A DNA stretch of 64,000 nucleotides, taken from contig NZ_JAHHDS010000003.1 of assembly GCF_019739195.1 (NCBI RefSeq), forward strand, positions 1,054,001-1,118,000, given 5' to 3'. The notes under the pieces were generated by a model that worked only from the letters and a program-made list of their open reading frames with translations, had not been told where the DNA came from and did not search any database. Shown in pieces: positions 53,225 to 60,664 of the stretch. A program made the position numbers and the translations under genes. This DNA comes from Microcella sp. (GTDB taxonomy: Bacteria > Actinomycetota > Actinomycetes > Actinomycetales > Microbacteriaceae). Numbering within the stretch: the first letter of the stretch is position 1; each line of letters begins with the position of its first letter.

Positions 53225-54699
53225 GCCACATCGCCTTCGAGCTCGGCGAGCCGCTCGACCAGCGCGCCGCCCATCGCCCGTGACGCGCCCCAGGTCGTGA
53301 GATCAGCGGCGAGCGCTGAGGCATCGGGCCAGCCCATCTCGACGACGATCGTGCCCGGCCGCTCGGCGCGAACGCGCTCGGCCACCGCGCGGGTCCAGTC
53401 ATGACGGTGGATGCCCTGACCCACGATGACCGCCTGCGCACCCTCCGGCAGGCTGTGCACCACGGCCTCGGCACCCTCGGCCTCGGTGACGACGAGCACC
53501 TCTGCTCCCGCCGCTTGCGGGCCCCACGGTGCGACGCCCACGGCGATGTTGGCGACCGTCTGCAGCACGACGAGCACGCGATCGGGTGCGACGATCGTGC
53601 TCGGCAGCACGTCGATGGCGCTGCGCAGCAGCGCGGGGTCGAACTGCGGCTCATCGTCGAGAGTCACCCACTCGGGCACGGGCAACTGCGCGGCGAGCTC
53701 GGCCGACTCGGTTGCGAGGGCGGCAACTCGAGCGGCGGCGTCGGCGAGTCGGGCATCCGTCAGCGCACCCGAAGCGACCGCGTCGGCAACGGCCGTCTCG
53801 ATCTCGTCGAGCTGCTCATCAGTGTTGTCGGTGCCGATGCAGAGCAGGTCACTGCCGCCCGCGAGAGCACGTGCCGCGGCGAGCGGAATGCCCGACTCGG
53901 CGCTCGCGCCCGCCATGTCGAGCGCGTCGGAGACGACGACGCCTCCGAAGCCGAGCTCGTCGCGCAGCAGGCCCTGCAGCACCCGGTTTGAGAAGGTCGC
54001 GACGTGATCGGGGTCGACATCGGGCAGCAGAATGTGCGAGGTCATGACCGTGCGGGTTCCGGCTGAGACCGCCGCCGCAAACGGTACGAGCTCGCGCTCA
54101 CGCAGCTGCTCGATCGCACCGCGCACGACCGGCAGGGCGAGGTGCGAGTCGAGCTCGGTGTCACCGTGCCCAGGAAAGTGCTTGACGCACGCGGCGACGC
54201 CCGTTGACTGCAGCCCGCGTACCCAGGCCGCTGTGTGGCGCGCGACGAGGTGCGGGTCGGCCCCGAACGAGCGGGTGCCGATGACCGGGTTGCGCGGGTT
54301 GGAGTTGACGTCGGCGTCGGGCGCGAGGTCGAGATCGATGCCGACGCGCCGCAGCTCCCAGCCGACAATGCGCGCGACATGCTCGGTGACCTGCTCGTCA
54401 TCGAGCCGGCCGAGCACCGCGTTGCCCGGGTAGGGCGAGCCGACGTCGTAGTAGAGCCGCGTGACATCGCCGCCCTCTTCGTCGATCGCGATGATGGCGC
54501 GCGGGCTCGCAGCGCGAATCGACGCGACGAGCTCGGCGAGCTGCGCACGCGACACGATGTTGCCGCCGAAGAGGCAGACACCCGCGAGGCCCGATCTCAG
54601 CCGGTCGGCGAGCCACTCGGGCAGAGTCGTGCCCTCGAAGCCGGGCAGCAGGGTCGCGGACGCGAGGCGTCGGGCCTGCACAACGCTGAGAGCGGTCAT
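53221..54699 (-). CDS. GH3 beta-N-acetylhexosaminidase (NagZ-like)
   Basis: The 492-residue protein has no signal peptide, so it acts in the cytosol on imported chito-oligomers or muropeptides. The GH3 catalytic barrel includes GVCLFGGNI, IIAIDEEGGDVTRL and VKHFPGHGDTELDSHLALP with the NagZ-type Asp-His dyad. The nucleophile is Asp in VVSDALDMAGAS. A C-terminal domain of about 170 residues (from about 320) extends beyond single-domain NagZ. ATG 54699 overlaps the permease stop by four bases. Hydrolysis of diacetylchitobiose is the likely role by context. Confidence 0.94.
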   Translation of the reverse strand: MTALSVVQARRLASATLLPGFEGTTLPEWLADRLRSGLAGVCLFGGNIVSRAQLAELVASIRAASPRAIIAIDEEGGDVTRLYYDVGSPYPGNAVLGRLDDEQVTEHVARIVGWELRRVGIDLDLAPDADVNSNPRNPVIGTRSFGADPHLVARHTAAWVRGLQSTGVAACVKHFPGHGDTELDSHLALPVVRGAIEQLRERELVPFAAAVSAGTRTVMTSHILLPDVDPDHVATFSNRVLQGLLRDELGFGGVVVSDALDMAGASAESGIPLAAARALAGGSDLLCIGTDNTDEQLDEIETAVADAVASGALTDARLADAAARVAALATESAELAAQLPVPEWVTLDDEPQFDPALLRSAIDVLPSTIVAPDRVLVVLQTVANIAVGVAPWGPQAAGAEVLVVTEAEGAEAVVHSLPEGAQAVIVGQGIHRHDWTRAVAERVRAERPGTIVVEMGWPDASALAADLTTWGASRAMGGALVERLAELEGDVA

Positions 54700-55625
54700 C
54701 CCTTCACCGCCCCGGCGACCAGACCGCTCGTCATGCGCCCCTGCACGATGAGGAAGAAGATGATGACGGGGATGGCCATGAGCGTCGAGCCCGCCATGAT
54801 CGCCGCCCAGTTCGTCGTCTGCGTCGCCTGCTGGAAGGTGCGCAGCCAGACCGGCAGCGTCATCATCTCGGGGCGGCTCATGACGACGAGGGCGAGCAAG
54901 AACTCGTTCCAGGCCTGGATGAACGCGAAGACGCCGGTGGCCACCAGGCCCGGGGCGAGCAAGGGGAAGGTGACCTTCCAGAACGCCTGCGTGCGCGTGC
55001 AGCCGTCGATCATCGCCGCCTCTTCGAGCTCGATCGGCACGCCGTTCACAAAGCCGCGCAGAGTCCAGATGGTGAACGGCAGCACGGTGGCGACGTACAC
55101 GAGGGTGAGCCCCGCGATCGTGTTGAGCAGCTGCCAGCCGTCGAGCACCCGGAAGGTCGAGACGATCATCGCCTCGCCGGGAATCATCTGGATGACCAGG
55201 ATGGTGAGAATGAACGCCTTGCGGCCGCGGAAGCGGAAGCGCGTGACGGCGAGCGCCGCCAAGAAGGCGAACAGCAGCGCGACCATGACCGTCAGCAGCG
55301 TGACCGCGAGCGAGTTGCCGAGCGCCGGCAGGAAGGGCGCGCGGGTGTCGCCGAAGAGCACGAGCTCGTAGTTGCGGAAGGTCAGCTCGTCGGGCCAGAA
55401 GTGCGGCACCGGGCCCCGGATGAGGTTGTTGGGCAGCAGGCTCGTGTTGACCATCCAGTAGACCGGAAAGACGCTCACGAGAAAGACGACGACGGCGATC
55501 GCGCTGAGCACGATGGTCCACAGCTGGCGCTTGAGGCGCGCGGGGCTGATGGGGCGTCGCGGACCGTCGCCGCGAGCCGGGCGCACGGCCGGAGCGGGCG
55601 CGGGGCGCGCGATGACGGCGGTCAC
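54696..55625 (-). CDS. Sugar ABC transporter permease (MalG/DasC-like)
   Basis: The 309-residue inner-membrane protein has six helices and the binding-protein-dependent transport EAA loop EEAAMIDGCTRTQAFWKVTFPLLAPGL, which contacts the ATPase. It pairs with the permease encoded upstream at 55622 by a four-base overlap. No ATPase gene occurs in the operon, so an MsiK-type shared ATPase encoded elsewhere would be required. Confidence 0.94.
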   Translation of the reverse strand: MTAVIARPAPAPAVRPARGDGPRRPISPARLKRQLWTIVLSAIAVVVFLVSVFPVYWMVNTSLLPNNLIRGPVPHFWPDELTFRNYELVLFGDTRAPFLPALGNSLAVTLLTVMVALLFAFLAALAVTRFRFRGRKAFILTILVIQMIPGEAMIVSTFRVLDGWQLLNTIAGLTLVYVATVLPFTIWTLRGFVNGVPIELEEAAMIDGCTRTQAFWKVTFPLLAPGLVATGVFAFIQAWNEFLLALVVMSRPEMMTLPVWLRTFQQATQTTNWAAIMAGSTLMAIPVIIFFLIVQGRMTSGLVAGAVKG

Positions 55626-56548
55626 AGTGACTCCTCTTGAATCGACTTCTTCACGTAGTAGATCGAGATCGTCATCATCACGATGACGAGGATGACCGCA
55701 ATGGCACCGCCCGCCCCGAAGTCGCCCGTGCCGAGTGAGGTTTGGAAGATGTAGACGCCGATCGTCGACGTCTGCTCACGGATGCCCCCGATGCCCTGCA
55801 GGGCGTAGATCTGGGTGAACACCCGCAGATCCCAGATGACCTGAAGGATCGTGACGACGAGAAAGATCGACTTGAGGTACGGAAAGACAATGAGCCGGAA
55901 GCGGCTCACCGCACCGGCGCCGTCGAGCTGCGCGGCTTCGAGCACCTCGTCAGGCACTTGCGTGAGACCCGCGTAGATGGTGAACGCCACGAAGGGCACG
56001 CTCTGCCAGGTGATGATCATGGTCGCGACGGCGAAGAAGCTGAGCGGCTCGATGAGCCACGAGTGGCCGATGAGATCGACGCCCGGCAGCTGACTGAGAA
56101 CGTAGTTGATGACGCCGTACTGGGTGTCGAACATCCACCCCCAGACGACCACGGCGGTGAGTGCCGGCATCGCCCAGGCGAGTAGCAGCCCGACCGAGAC
56201 GAGCAGGCGGAAGAACTTGTGCAGGCGCATCATGAGCAGCGCGACGAGGGTGCCGAGCACCATCGTCAGCACGACGTTCGCAGCGGCGAAGAGGATGCTG
56301 CGCCCGAGTACTTCCCAGAAGAACGAGTCGGTCAGAACGTCGATGTAGTTCTGCAGGCCCACCCACTCGGGCGGGCGGCCGAAGACCTGGGCTCGACCGT
56401 ATTCCTGAAACGAGATGATGATCAGCTGCAGCAGCGGCCAGCCGATGATCGCGAGCAGCACGACCCCGGTGGGCACGAGCAGCATGGCGGGGGCGAGGGC
56501 TCCGCGGCGGCGTCGGCGAGAGCCGACGGCGGGGGGTGCCAGGGCCAT
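55622..56548 (-). CDS. Sugar ABC transporter permease (MalF/DasB-like)
   Basis: The 308 residues form six helices with the EAA loop EAAQLDGAGAVSRFRLIVFPYLKS. ATG 56548 has a strong AAGGAG upstream. It lies 126 bases after the substrate-binding protein gene, separated by a stable stem-loop that could set the ratio of binding protein to permease. Confidence 0.94.
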   Translation of the reverse strand: MALAPPAVGSRRRRRGALAPAMLLVPTGVVLLAIIGWPLLQLIIISFQEYGRAQVFGRPPEWVGLQNYIDVLTDSFFWEVLGRSILFAAANVVLTMVLGTLVALLMMRLHKFFRLLVSVGLLLAWAMPALTAVVVWGWMFDTQYGVINYVLSQLPGVDLIGHSWLIEPLSFFAVATMIITWQSVPFVAFTIYAGLTQVPDEVLEAAQLDGAGAVSRFRLIVFPYLKSIFLVVTILQVIWDLRVFTQIYALQGIGGIREQTSTIGVYIFQTSLGTGDFGAGGAIAVILVIVMMTISIYYVKKSIQEESL

Positions 56549-56610
56549 GAGGGGGGTCTCCTTCTAGACTGAGAGGGTGCCGTCACCGTCCTAGGGCGAT
56601 GGTCACCGTC

Positions 56611-56642
56611 CGGTGGTGGCCAGCGGCTACTGGCCACCACCG
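56611..56642. terminator. 13-bp perfect stem-loop between binding-protein and permease genes
   Basis: CGGTGGTGGCCAG and its exact complement flank a six-base loop, 32 bases after the binding-protein stop codon. No T tract follows in the direction of transcription. It more likely stabilises the upstream mRNA or causes partial termination than ends the operon. Confidence 0.6.
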
Positions 56643-56673
56643 GGTCGATGCACTGCGGGTGCAGCGGCTCTGC

Positions 56674-57930
56674 TTAGTTCAGGATCTCCGTGATGCGGGC
56701 ATCCACCTCGGCCGCGAGTTCAGCGACGTCGCCGCCCTGCGCGATCTGCACGAAGAAGTCCTGCAGCACGCCGGCCGCCTCGACCTCTGCCCAGGCGGGC
56801 GAGGCGGGGGTCAGCTTGGCGTTGCTCGCCGCCGCCGAGATCGCCTGAGCGGTCGCGTCGGTGCCGATCGTGTCGCCGAGCGAGACGAGCGCGGGCACGA
56901 GGCCTGCGCCGCCCATGATCGACTGGTACTCGGCGCTCAGCAGAATGGCGAGCGCCTTCTTCGCGAGCTCGGGGTGAGCCGAGTTCGCCGAGACGGCGAT
57001 GTTCGAGCCGCCGGCGAAGACCTGCGCGGGTCCGCCGTCGAGGCCGGGAAGCGCGAAGACGCCGAGGGTGGCCTCCTTTTCGGGGCAGCCGGGCGCGTCG
57101 GCGTCGGCCGGGGCCAGGATGCTCCACTTGAACCAGCTCGGAGCACTCAGGTGCCCGACCTCACCGGCACAGAACGGCACCTGCGCTTCGGCCTCGTTGC
57201 CGTCTTTCGGGGCGACCGAGGCGGTCGTCATGACCTCTTGCACCATCTCGAGACCGGCGATCGACTCGGGGCTCGAGAAGCCGGCAACCCACTCCCCGTT
57301 CTCGAACGTGGCGATCTCGCCGCCCTGCTCCCACACGTAGGGCAGAGCGTTGTACCAGTCTTGACCCGGGAAGTAGATGCCTGAGACACCGGCGTTCGCC
57401 TCGGCGATCGCCTGGCCGTTCGCCACGTACTCCTCGAGCGTGGTCGGCACGCTGAGTCCGAGGGCGTCGTACATCGCGGTGTCATAGAACACCACGCGAG
57501 CACCCGAGTAGTAGGGCGCCGCGTAGAACGTACCGTCGTAGGTGCCGGCCTCGACGAAGCCGGGCAGCAGGTCGTCGCCGCCGAGCGCCTCGAAGTCGCC
57601 GGTGAGGTCGAGGAACGCGCCGGCGCTGGTGAAGGCCGCCGCCTGGGTGTTGCCGACCTCGACGACGTCGGGGCTGTCGCTGCCCGAGAGGCTCGTCGTG
57701 AGCTTGTCGACGAGGCCGCCCCACGCCTGCTCTTCGATGACCAGGGTATTGCCGGGGTTCTCTGCCTCAAAGGTCTCGACCAGGTAGTCGCGAGCTTCTT
57801 GGGGGGTGTCGGTGCCGACGAGCCACACACGGATCTCTGCGCCGGTGGTGGCCTCGGGGGCCTCCGCGGCGCAGCCGGCGAGGGCGACGGCCGCCGCCGC
57901 GCCGAGCGCGACGATGCTGAGCTTCCTCAT
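56674..57930 (-). CDS. Sugar-binding lipoprotein of an ABC importer (chitobiose/GlcNAc type)
   Basis: This family 1 extracellular solute-binding lipoprotein has 418 residues. The signal peptide carries lipobox ALAGC (about residue 19). The fold shows IRVWLVGTDTPQEARDYLVETFEAENPG, PDVVEVGNTQAAAFTSAGAFLDLT and GGSNIAVSANSAHPELAKKALAILLS, typical of NgcE/DasA/MalE-like proteins. AAGGAA precedes the ATG. Clustering with GH3, NagK and NagB indicates N,N'-diacetylchitobiose or GlcNAc as ligand, although the sequence does not prove it. Confidence 0.92.
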   Translation of the reverse strand: MRKLSIVALGAAAAVALAGCAAEAPEATTGAEIRVWLVGTDTPQEARDYLVETFEAENPGNTLVIEEQAWGGLVDKLTTSLSGSDSPDVVEVGNTQAAAFTSAGAFLDLTGDFEALGGDDLLPGFVEAGTYDGTFYAAPYYSGARVVFYDTAMYDALGLSVPTTLEEYVANGQAIAEANAGVSGIYFPGQDWYNALPYVWEQGGEIATFENGEWVAGFSSPESIAGLEMVQEVMTTASVAPKDGNEAEAQVPFCAGEVGHLSAPSWFKWSILAPADADAPGCPEKEATLGVFALPGLDGGPAQVFAGGSNIAVSANSAHPELAKKALAILLSAEYQSIMGGAGLVPALVSLGDTIGTDATAQAISAAASNAKLTPASPAWAEVEAAGVLQDFFVQIAQGGDVAELAAEVDARITEILN

Positions 57931-57999
57931 GCTGTGTTCCTTTCCTAGGGCGATGGTCTCCGGCTGGTGCCGGTGTCCGGTGATGCGGGGGCTTCGCGG

Positions 58000-59136
58000 C
58001 TACGAGACCCCTAGTCGCGCGGAGAGCACCATGACAGCGCTGCCGCGCATCACGATGTCGGCCCCGAGCGCGGTCATGCGCACCGTCAGTGCGCCATGGA
58101 ACTGCTCCATGGTGCGCTGACGGAGGGTGTCGACCGTCGCCTGGGCGAGCGGTCCTTCCAGCAGCTCGGCGGGGCCCGAGAGCACCACCTCGCTGAGGTC
58201 GAGGGCCCCCACGACAGGGGCGAGGGCGATGCCGAGACGCTCGCCTGCTTGGCGCAGCACCTCATCGCGCGGTTCGCCGGCGGCGATGCGGGCGAGCAGG
58301 CGGGGTACGGCGAGCCAGGTCTCGAGGCAGCCGTGCTTGCCGCACGCGCACGGCTCGCCGCCATCGGTGCCGACGACGACGTGCCCGATCTCGCCCGCCG
58401 CCGAGCGCGGGCCGTGCAACGGCGTGCCGTCGAGCAGCAGTCCTGCACCGACGCCGTAGCCCACCATGACGAGCATGAGGTCGCGCGAGGCCCCGCCGAA
58501 GCCGAACTCGGCGAGCGCTGCGGCGTTCGCGTCGTTGGCCACGATGACGGGCGCTCCGAGCGCCGCGGCAAGCTCGCGCTGCAGGGGCTCATCGCGCCAC
58601 CCGCGGTTGGGCGCGCTGAGCACCGTGCCGGTGCGGTCGACGACGCCCGGGCTGCCGATGCCGATGCCGAGCAGCGGCCGGTCGGCGAGGGCGACGAGCG
58701 CGGCTGCCAACTCGTGCACCGCGCGGGTCGCGGCGGCGCCGGTCAGCGAGCGAGCATCCACCTCATGGCGATGAAGAATCGTGCCGTCGAGATCGAGCAC
58801 GGCGCCGCGGAAAACGTCGGTGTCGCCGAGATCGAGACCGACGATGCGATGGCCGTCGCGATTGAGGTCGAGCAGCGTGGCTGGCTTGCCGGGGCGGTGG
58901 CCGTCGACGCGCGTGCCCAGCTCGAGGGCGAGCGACTCTCTGATGAGCTCACCGACGAGATCGCCGACCGTGACACGAGTCAACCCGGTCTCGCGCGCGA
59001 GGTCGGCCCGGCTCAGCGGGCCGGAGCGGTACAGCGTCTGCAGCACCAGCGAACGGTTGTGGGCACGGGCCTGCTCAGGCAGCACCTTGGCTCGCGGGCG
59101 CAGTGCGCGGCGCGGTTCCCAACCGTCGACATCCAT
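58000..59136 (-). CDS. ROK-family transcriptional repressor of the GlcNAc operon
   Basis: The 378 residues comprise an N-terminal winged helix (about 25-80: LVLQTLYRSGPLSRADLARETGLTRVTVGDLVGELI) and a ROK sensor domain with IVGLDLGDTDVFRGAVLDLDG, NDANAAALAEFGFGG and CACGKHGCLETW. It is the first gene of the ABC/GH3/NagK/NagB operon, so it likely represses the operon until a GlcNAc derivative binds. ATG 59136 or GTG 59142 could be the start. There is no ribosome site, and the 25-bp palindrome upstream reaches to within two bases of the GTG. Confidence 0.93.
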   Translation of the reverse strand: MDVDGWEPRRALRPRAKVLPEQARAHNRSLVLQTLYRSGPLSRADLARETGLTRVTVGDLVGELIRESLALELGTRVDGHRPGKPATLLDLNRDGHRIVGLDLGDTDVFRGAVLDLDGTILHRHEVDARSLTGAAATRAVHELAAALVALADRPLLGIGIGSPGVVDRTGTVLSAPNRGWRDEPLQRELAAALGAPVIVANDANAAALAEFGFGGASRDLMLVMVGYGVGAGLLLDGTPLHGPRSAAGEIGHVVVGTDGGEPCACGKHGCLETWLAVPRLLARIAAGEPRDEVLRQAGERLGIALAPVVGALDLSEVVLSGPAELLEGPLAQATVDTLRQRTMEQFHGALTVRMTALGADIVMRGSAVMVLSARLGVS

Positions 59137-59143
59137 TGTCACG

Positions 59144-59168
59144 TTTGTTAGTACACCTTACGAACAAA
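59144..59168. promoter_or_regulatory. Palindromic operator over the ROK gene promoter
   Basis: TTTGTTAGTA-CACC-TTACGAACAAA is an inverted repeat (TTTGTT.GTA arms, 9 of 11 matching). On the minus strand it contains TACTAA (59153-59148), a good -10 five bases before GTG 59142. A repressor bound here would block initiation, so the ROK operon is probably autoregulated and leaderless. Confidence 0.75.
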
Positions 59169-59331
59169 CATTCCGCAAGTCCTTTCCTCCCCCGCGTGGA
59201 GCAAACCGCGTGCCTGAACACAGCGAATACCCAACGAGAAGCGACATTCTGACCGTTGAATGACTGAACGCTGGGTGCTCTCGCCCGGCCCGCTTTGCAT
59301 CGCGCACCGCAGACCGACATCAGGAGTACCC

Positions 59332-59745
59332 GTGAATCGCACCACCATGGCCCGAGCCGCCGCGCCGCTGGGCGCAGCCGCAGCACTGCTCTCCACCCTC
59401 ACCGCCTGCTCGACGGCGGCCGAGGCCGAAGCCCCCGTCGACGCGAGCTACCGCGACGGCAGCTTTCAAGCCAACGGCACGTACCAGTCGCCTAACGGCA
59501 GCGAGAACATCATCGTCGTGCTCGAGCTCGCGAACGACATCGTCACCGACGTCGAGATCACGATCAACCCCAACAACCCGACGACTGCCAACTATCAGGG
59601 CCAGTTCGCCGATGGCATAGGCGACCTCGTCATCGGTCAAGACATCGACACCCTCGATGTGACGGTCGTGGCCGGCTCGTCGCTCACGAGCAACGGATTC
59701 CGCGAGGCACTCAACGCCATCAAGGCGGATGCCGTCGAGGGCTGA
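59332..59745 (+). CDS. FMN-binding domain lipoprotein
   Basis: The 137-residue exported protein has a signal peptide with lipobox LTAC (about residue 26), then an FMN_bind domain: YRDGSFQANGTYQSPNG, IIVVLELANDIVTDVEITINP and a C-terminal VVAGSSLTSNGFREALNAIKADA. The last segment aligns with the flavinylation motif SGATxTS, with Ser117 in place of the usual Thr acceptor. FMN would be attached there through a phosphodiester by ApbE, whose gene follows with a 17-base overlap. GTG 59332 has GGAG six bases upstream. It is probably an electron carrier on the outer face of the membrane. Confidence 0.9.
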   Translation: MNRTTMARAAAPLGAAAALLSTLTACSTAAEAEAPVDASYRDGSFQANGTYQSPNGSENIIVVLELANDIVTDVEITINPNNPTTANYQGQFADGIGDLVIGQDIDTLDVTVVAGSSLTSNGFREALNAIKADAVEG

Positions 59746-60664
59746 GGCCCGACCGAGCACCGTCGAGCCGAGCAACTTCAACGCGATCGGCGTGCCCTGG
59801 CGCATCGGGGTCGGTACAGCGGAAACCCCGACGAGCTCGCTCGGCGCTCCGCTCGCGCACGACGACCTCGAAGCTGTGATGGCGCGCATCGAGCAGTTCG
59901 ACCTCGACTGGTCGCGTTTTCGCGACGACTCGCTCGTGTCGCGCATCGCCCGCGCGCCGGGGTCATGGCGCCTGCCCGCCGACGCCGCACCCCTGTTCGC
60001 GCTCTACGAGCAGTTGCACGCGATGACGGATGCCCGCGTGAGCCCCCTCGTCGGTGCCTCACTCGAGCGGCTCGGCTACGACGCCGCGTACCGCCTCAGC
60101 CCCGCGGGCGACGCCCTGCCCGCCCCCAGCTGGGCAGACTCGATCGCGCTGCGGAAGACGGCAGACGGCCTCGTGCTCGACACTGTGGCCCCCGTGCAGC
60201 TCGACGTGGGCGCTGCCGGCAAGGGCTACCTCGTCGACCTCATCGGCGACCTGCTCGCGGCCCGCGGCGTGACCGAGACGCTCGTCGATGCGAGCGGTGA
60301 CGTGCGCGTGCGGGGCGAGCGCAGCATCCGCATCGCACTCGAGCACCCGGCCGACCCGACGAAGGCGGTCGGTGTCGCCGAGGTGACCGATGCCGCGCTG
60401 TGCGGCTCGGCGATCAATCGGCGCGCGTGGGGCGAGGGCCTGCACCACATCGTCGACGCCGTCACGGGGCGACCGGTGGCCGACGGCGTCGTCGCCACGT
60501 GGGTCGTCGCCGACAGCGCGTTGCTCGCCGACGGTCTCGCGACAGCACTGTTTTTCGTCGAACCGGCGCGTCTCTGCGAGGCGTTCGCGTTCGAGTGGGT
60601 TCGACTGAGCACGCACACCGGCCTCGAGGCGAGCGCCGGCTTTCGAGGGGAGCTGTTCGCATGA
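59729..60664 (+). CDS. apbE: FAD:protein FMN transferase
   Basis: ApbE transfers FMN from FAD onto Thr or Ser of partner proteins. The 311 residues show the core motifs LDVGAAGKGYLVDLIGDLL (Mg/FAD site), DASGDVRVRG (usual GGD is SGD) and the ending HHIVDAVTGRPVADGVVATWVVADSALLADGLATALF. No signal peptide or membrane helix is present, so it would be cytosolic, although its likely substrate is exported. Start ATG 59729 overlaps the lipoprotein gene by 17 bases, and the stop overlaps the membrane reductase start by four. Confidence 0.95.
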   Translation: MPSRAEARPSTVEPSNFNAIGVPWRIGVGTAETPTSSLGAPLAHDDLEAVMARIEQFDLDWSRFRDDSLVSRIARAPGSWRLPADAAPLFALYEQLHAMTDARVSPLVGASLERLGYDAAYRLSPAGDALPAPSWADSIALRKTADGLVLDTVAPVQLDVGAAGKGYLVDLIGDLLAARGVTETLVDASGDVRVRGERSIRIALEHPADPTKAVGVAEVTDAALCGSAINRRAWGEGLHHIVDAVTGRPVADGVVATWVVADSALLADGLATALFFVEPARLCEAFAFEWVRLSTHTGLEASAGFRGELFA

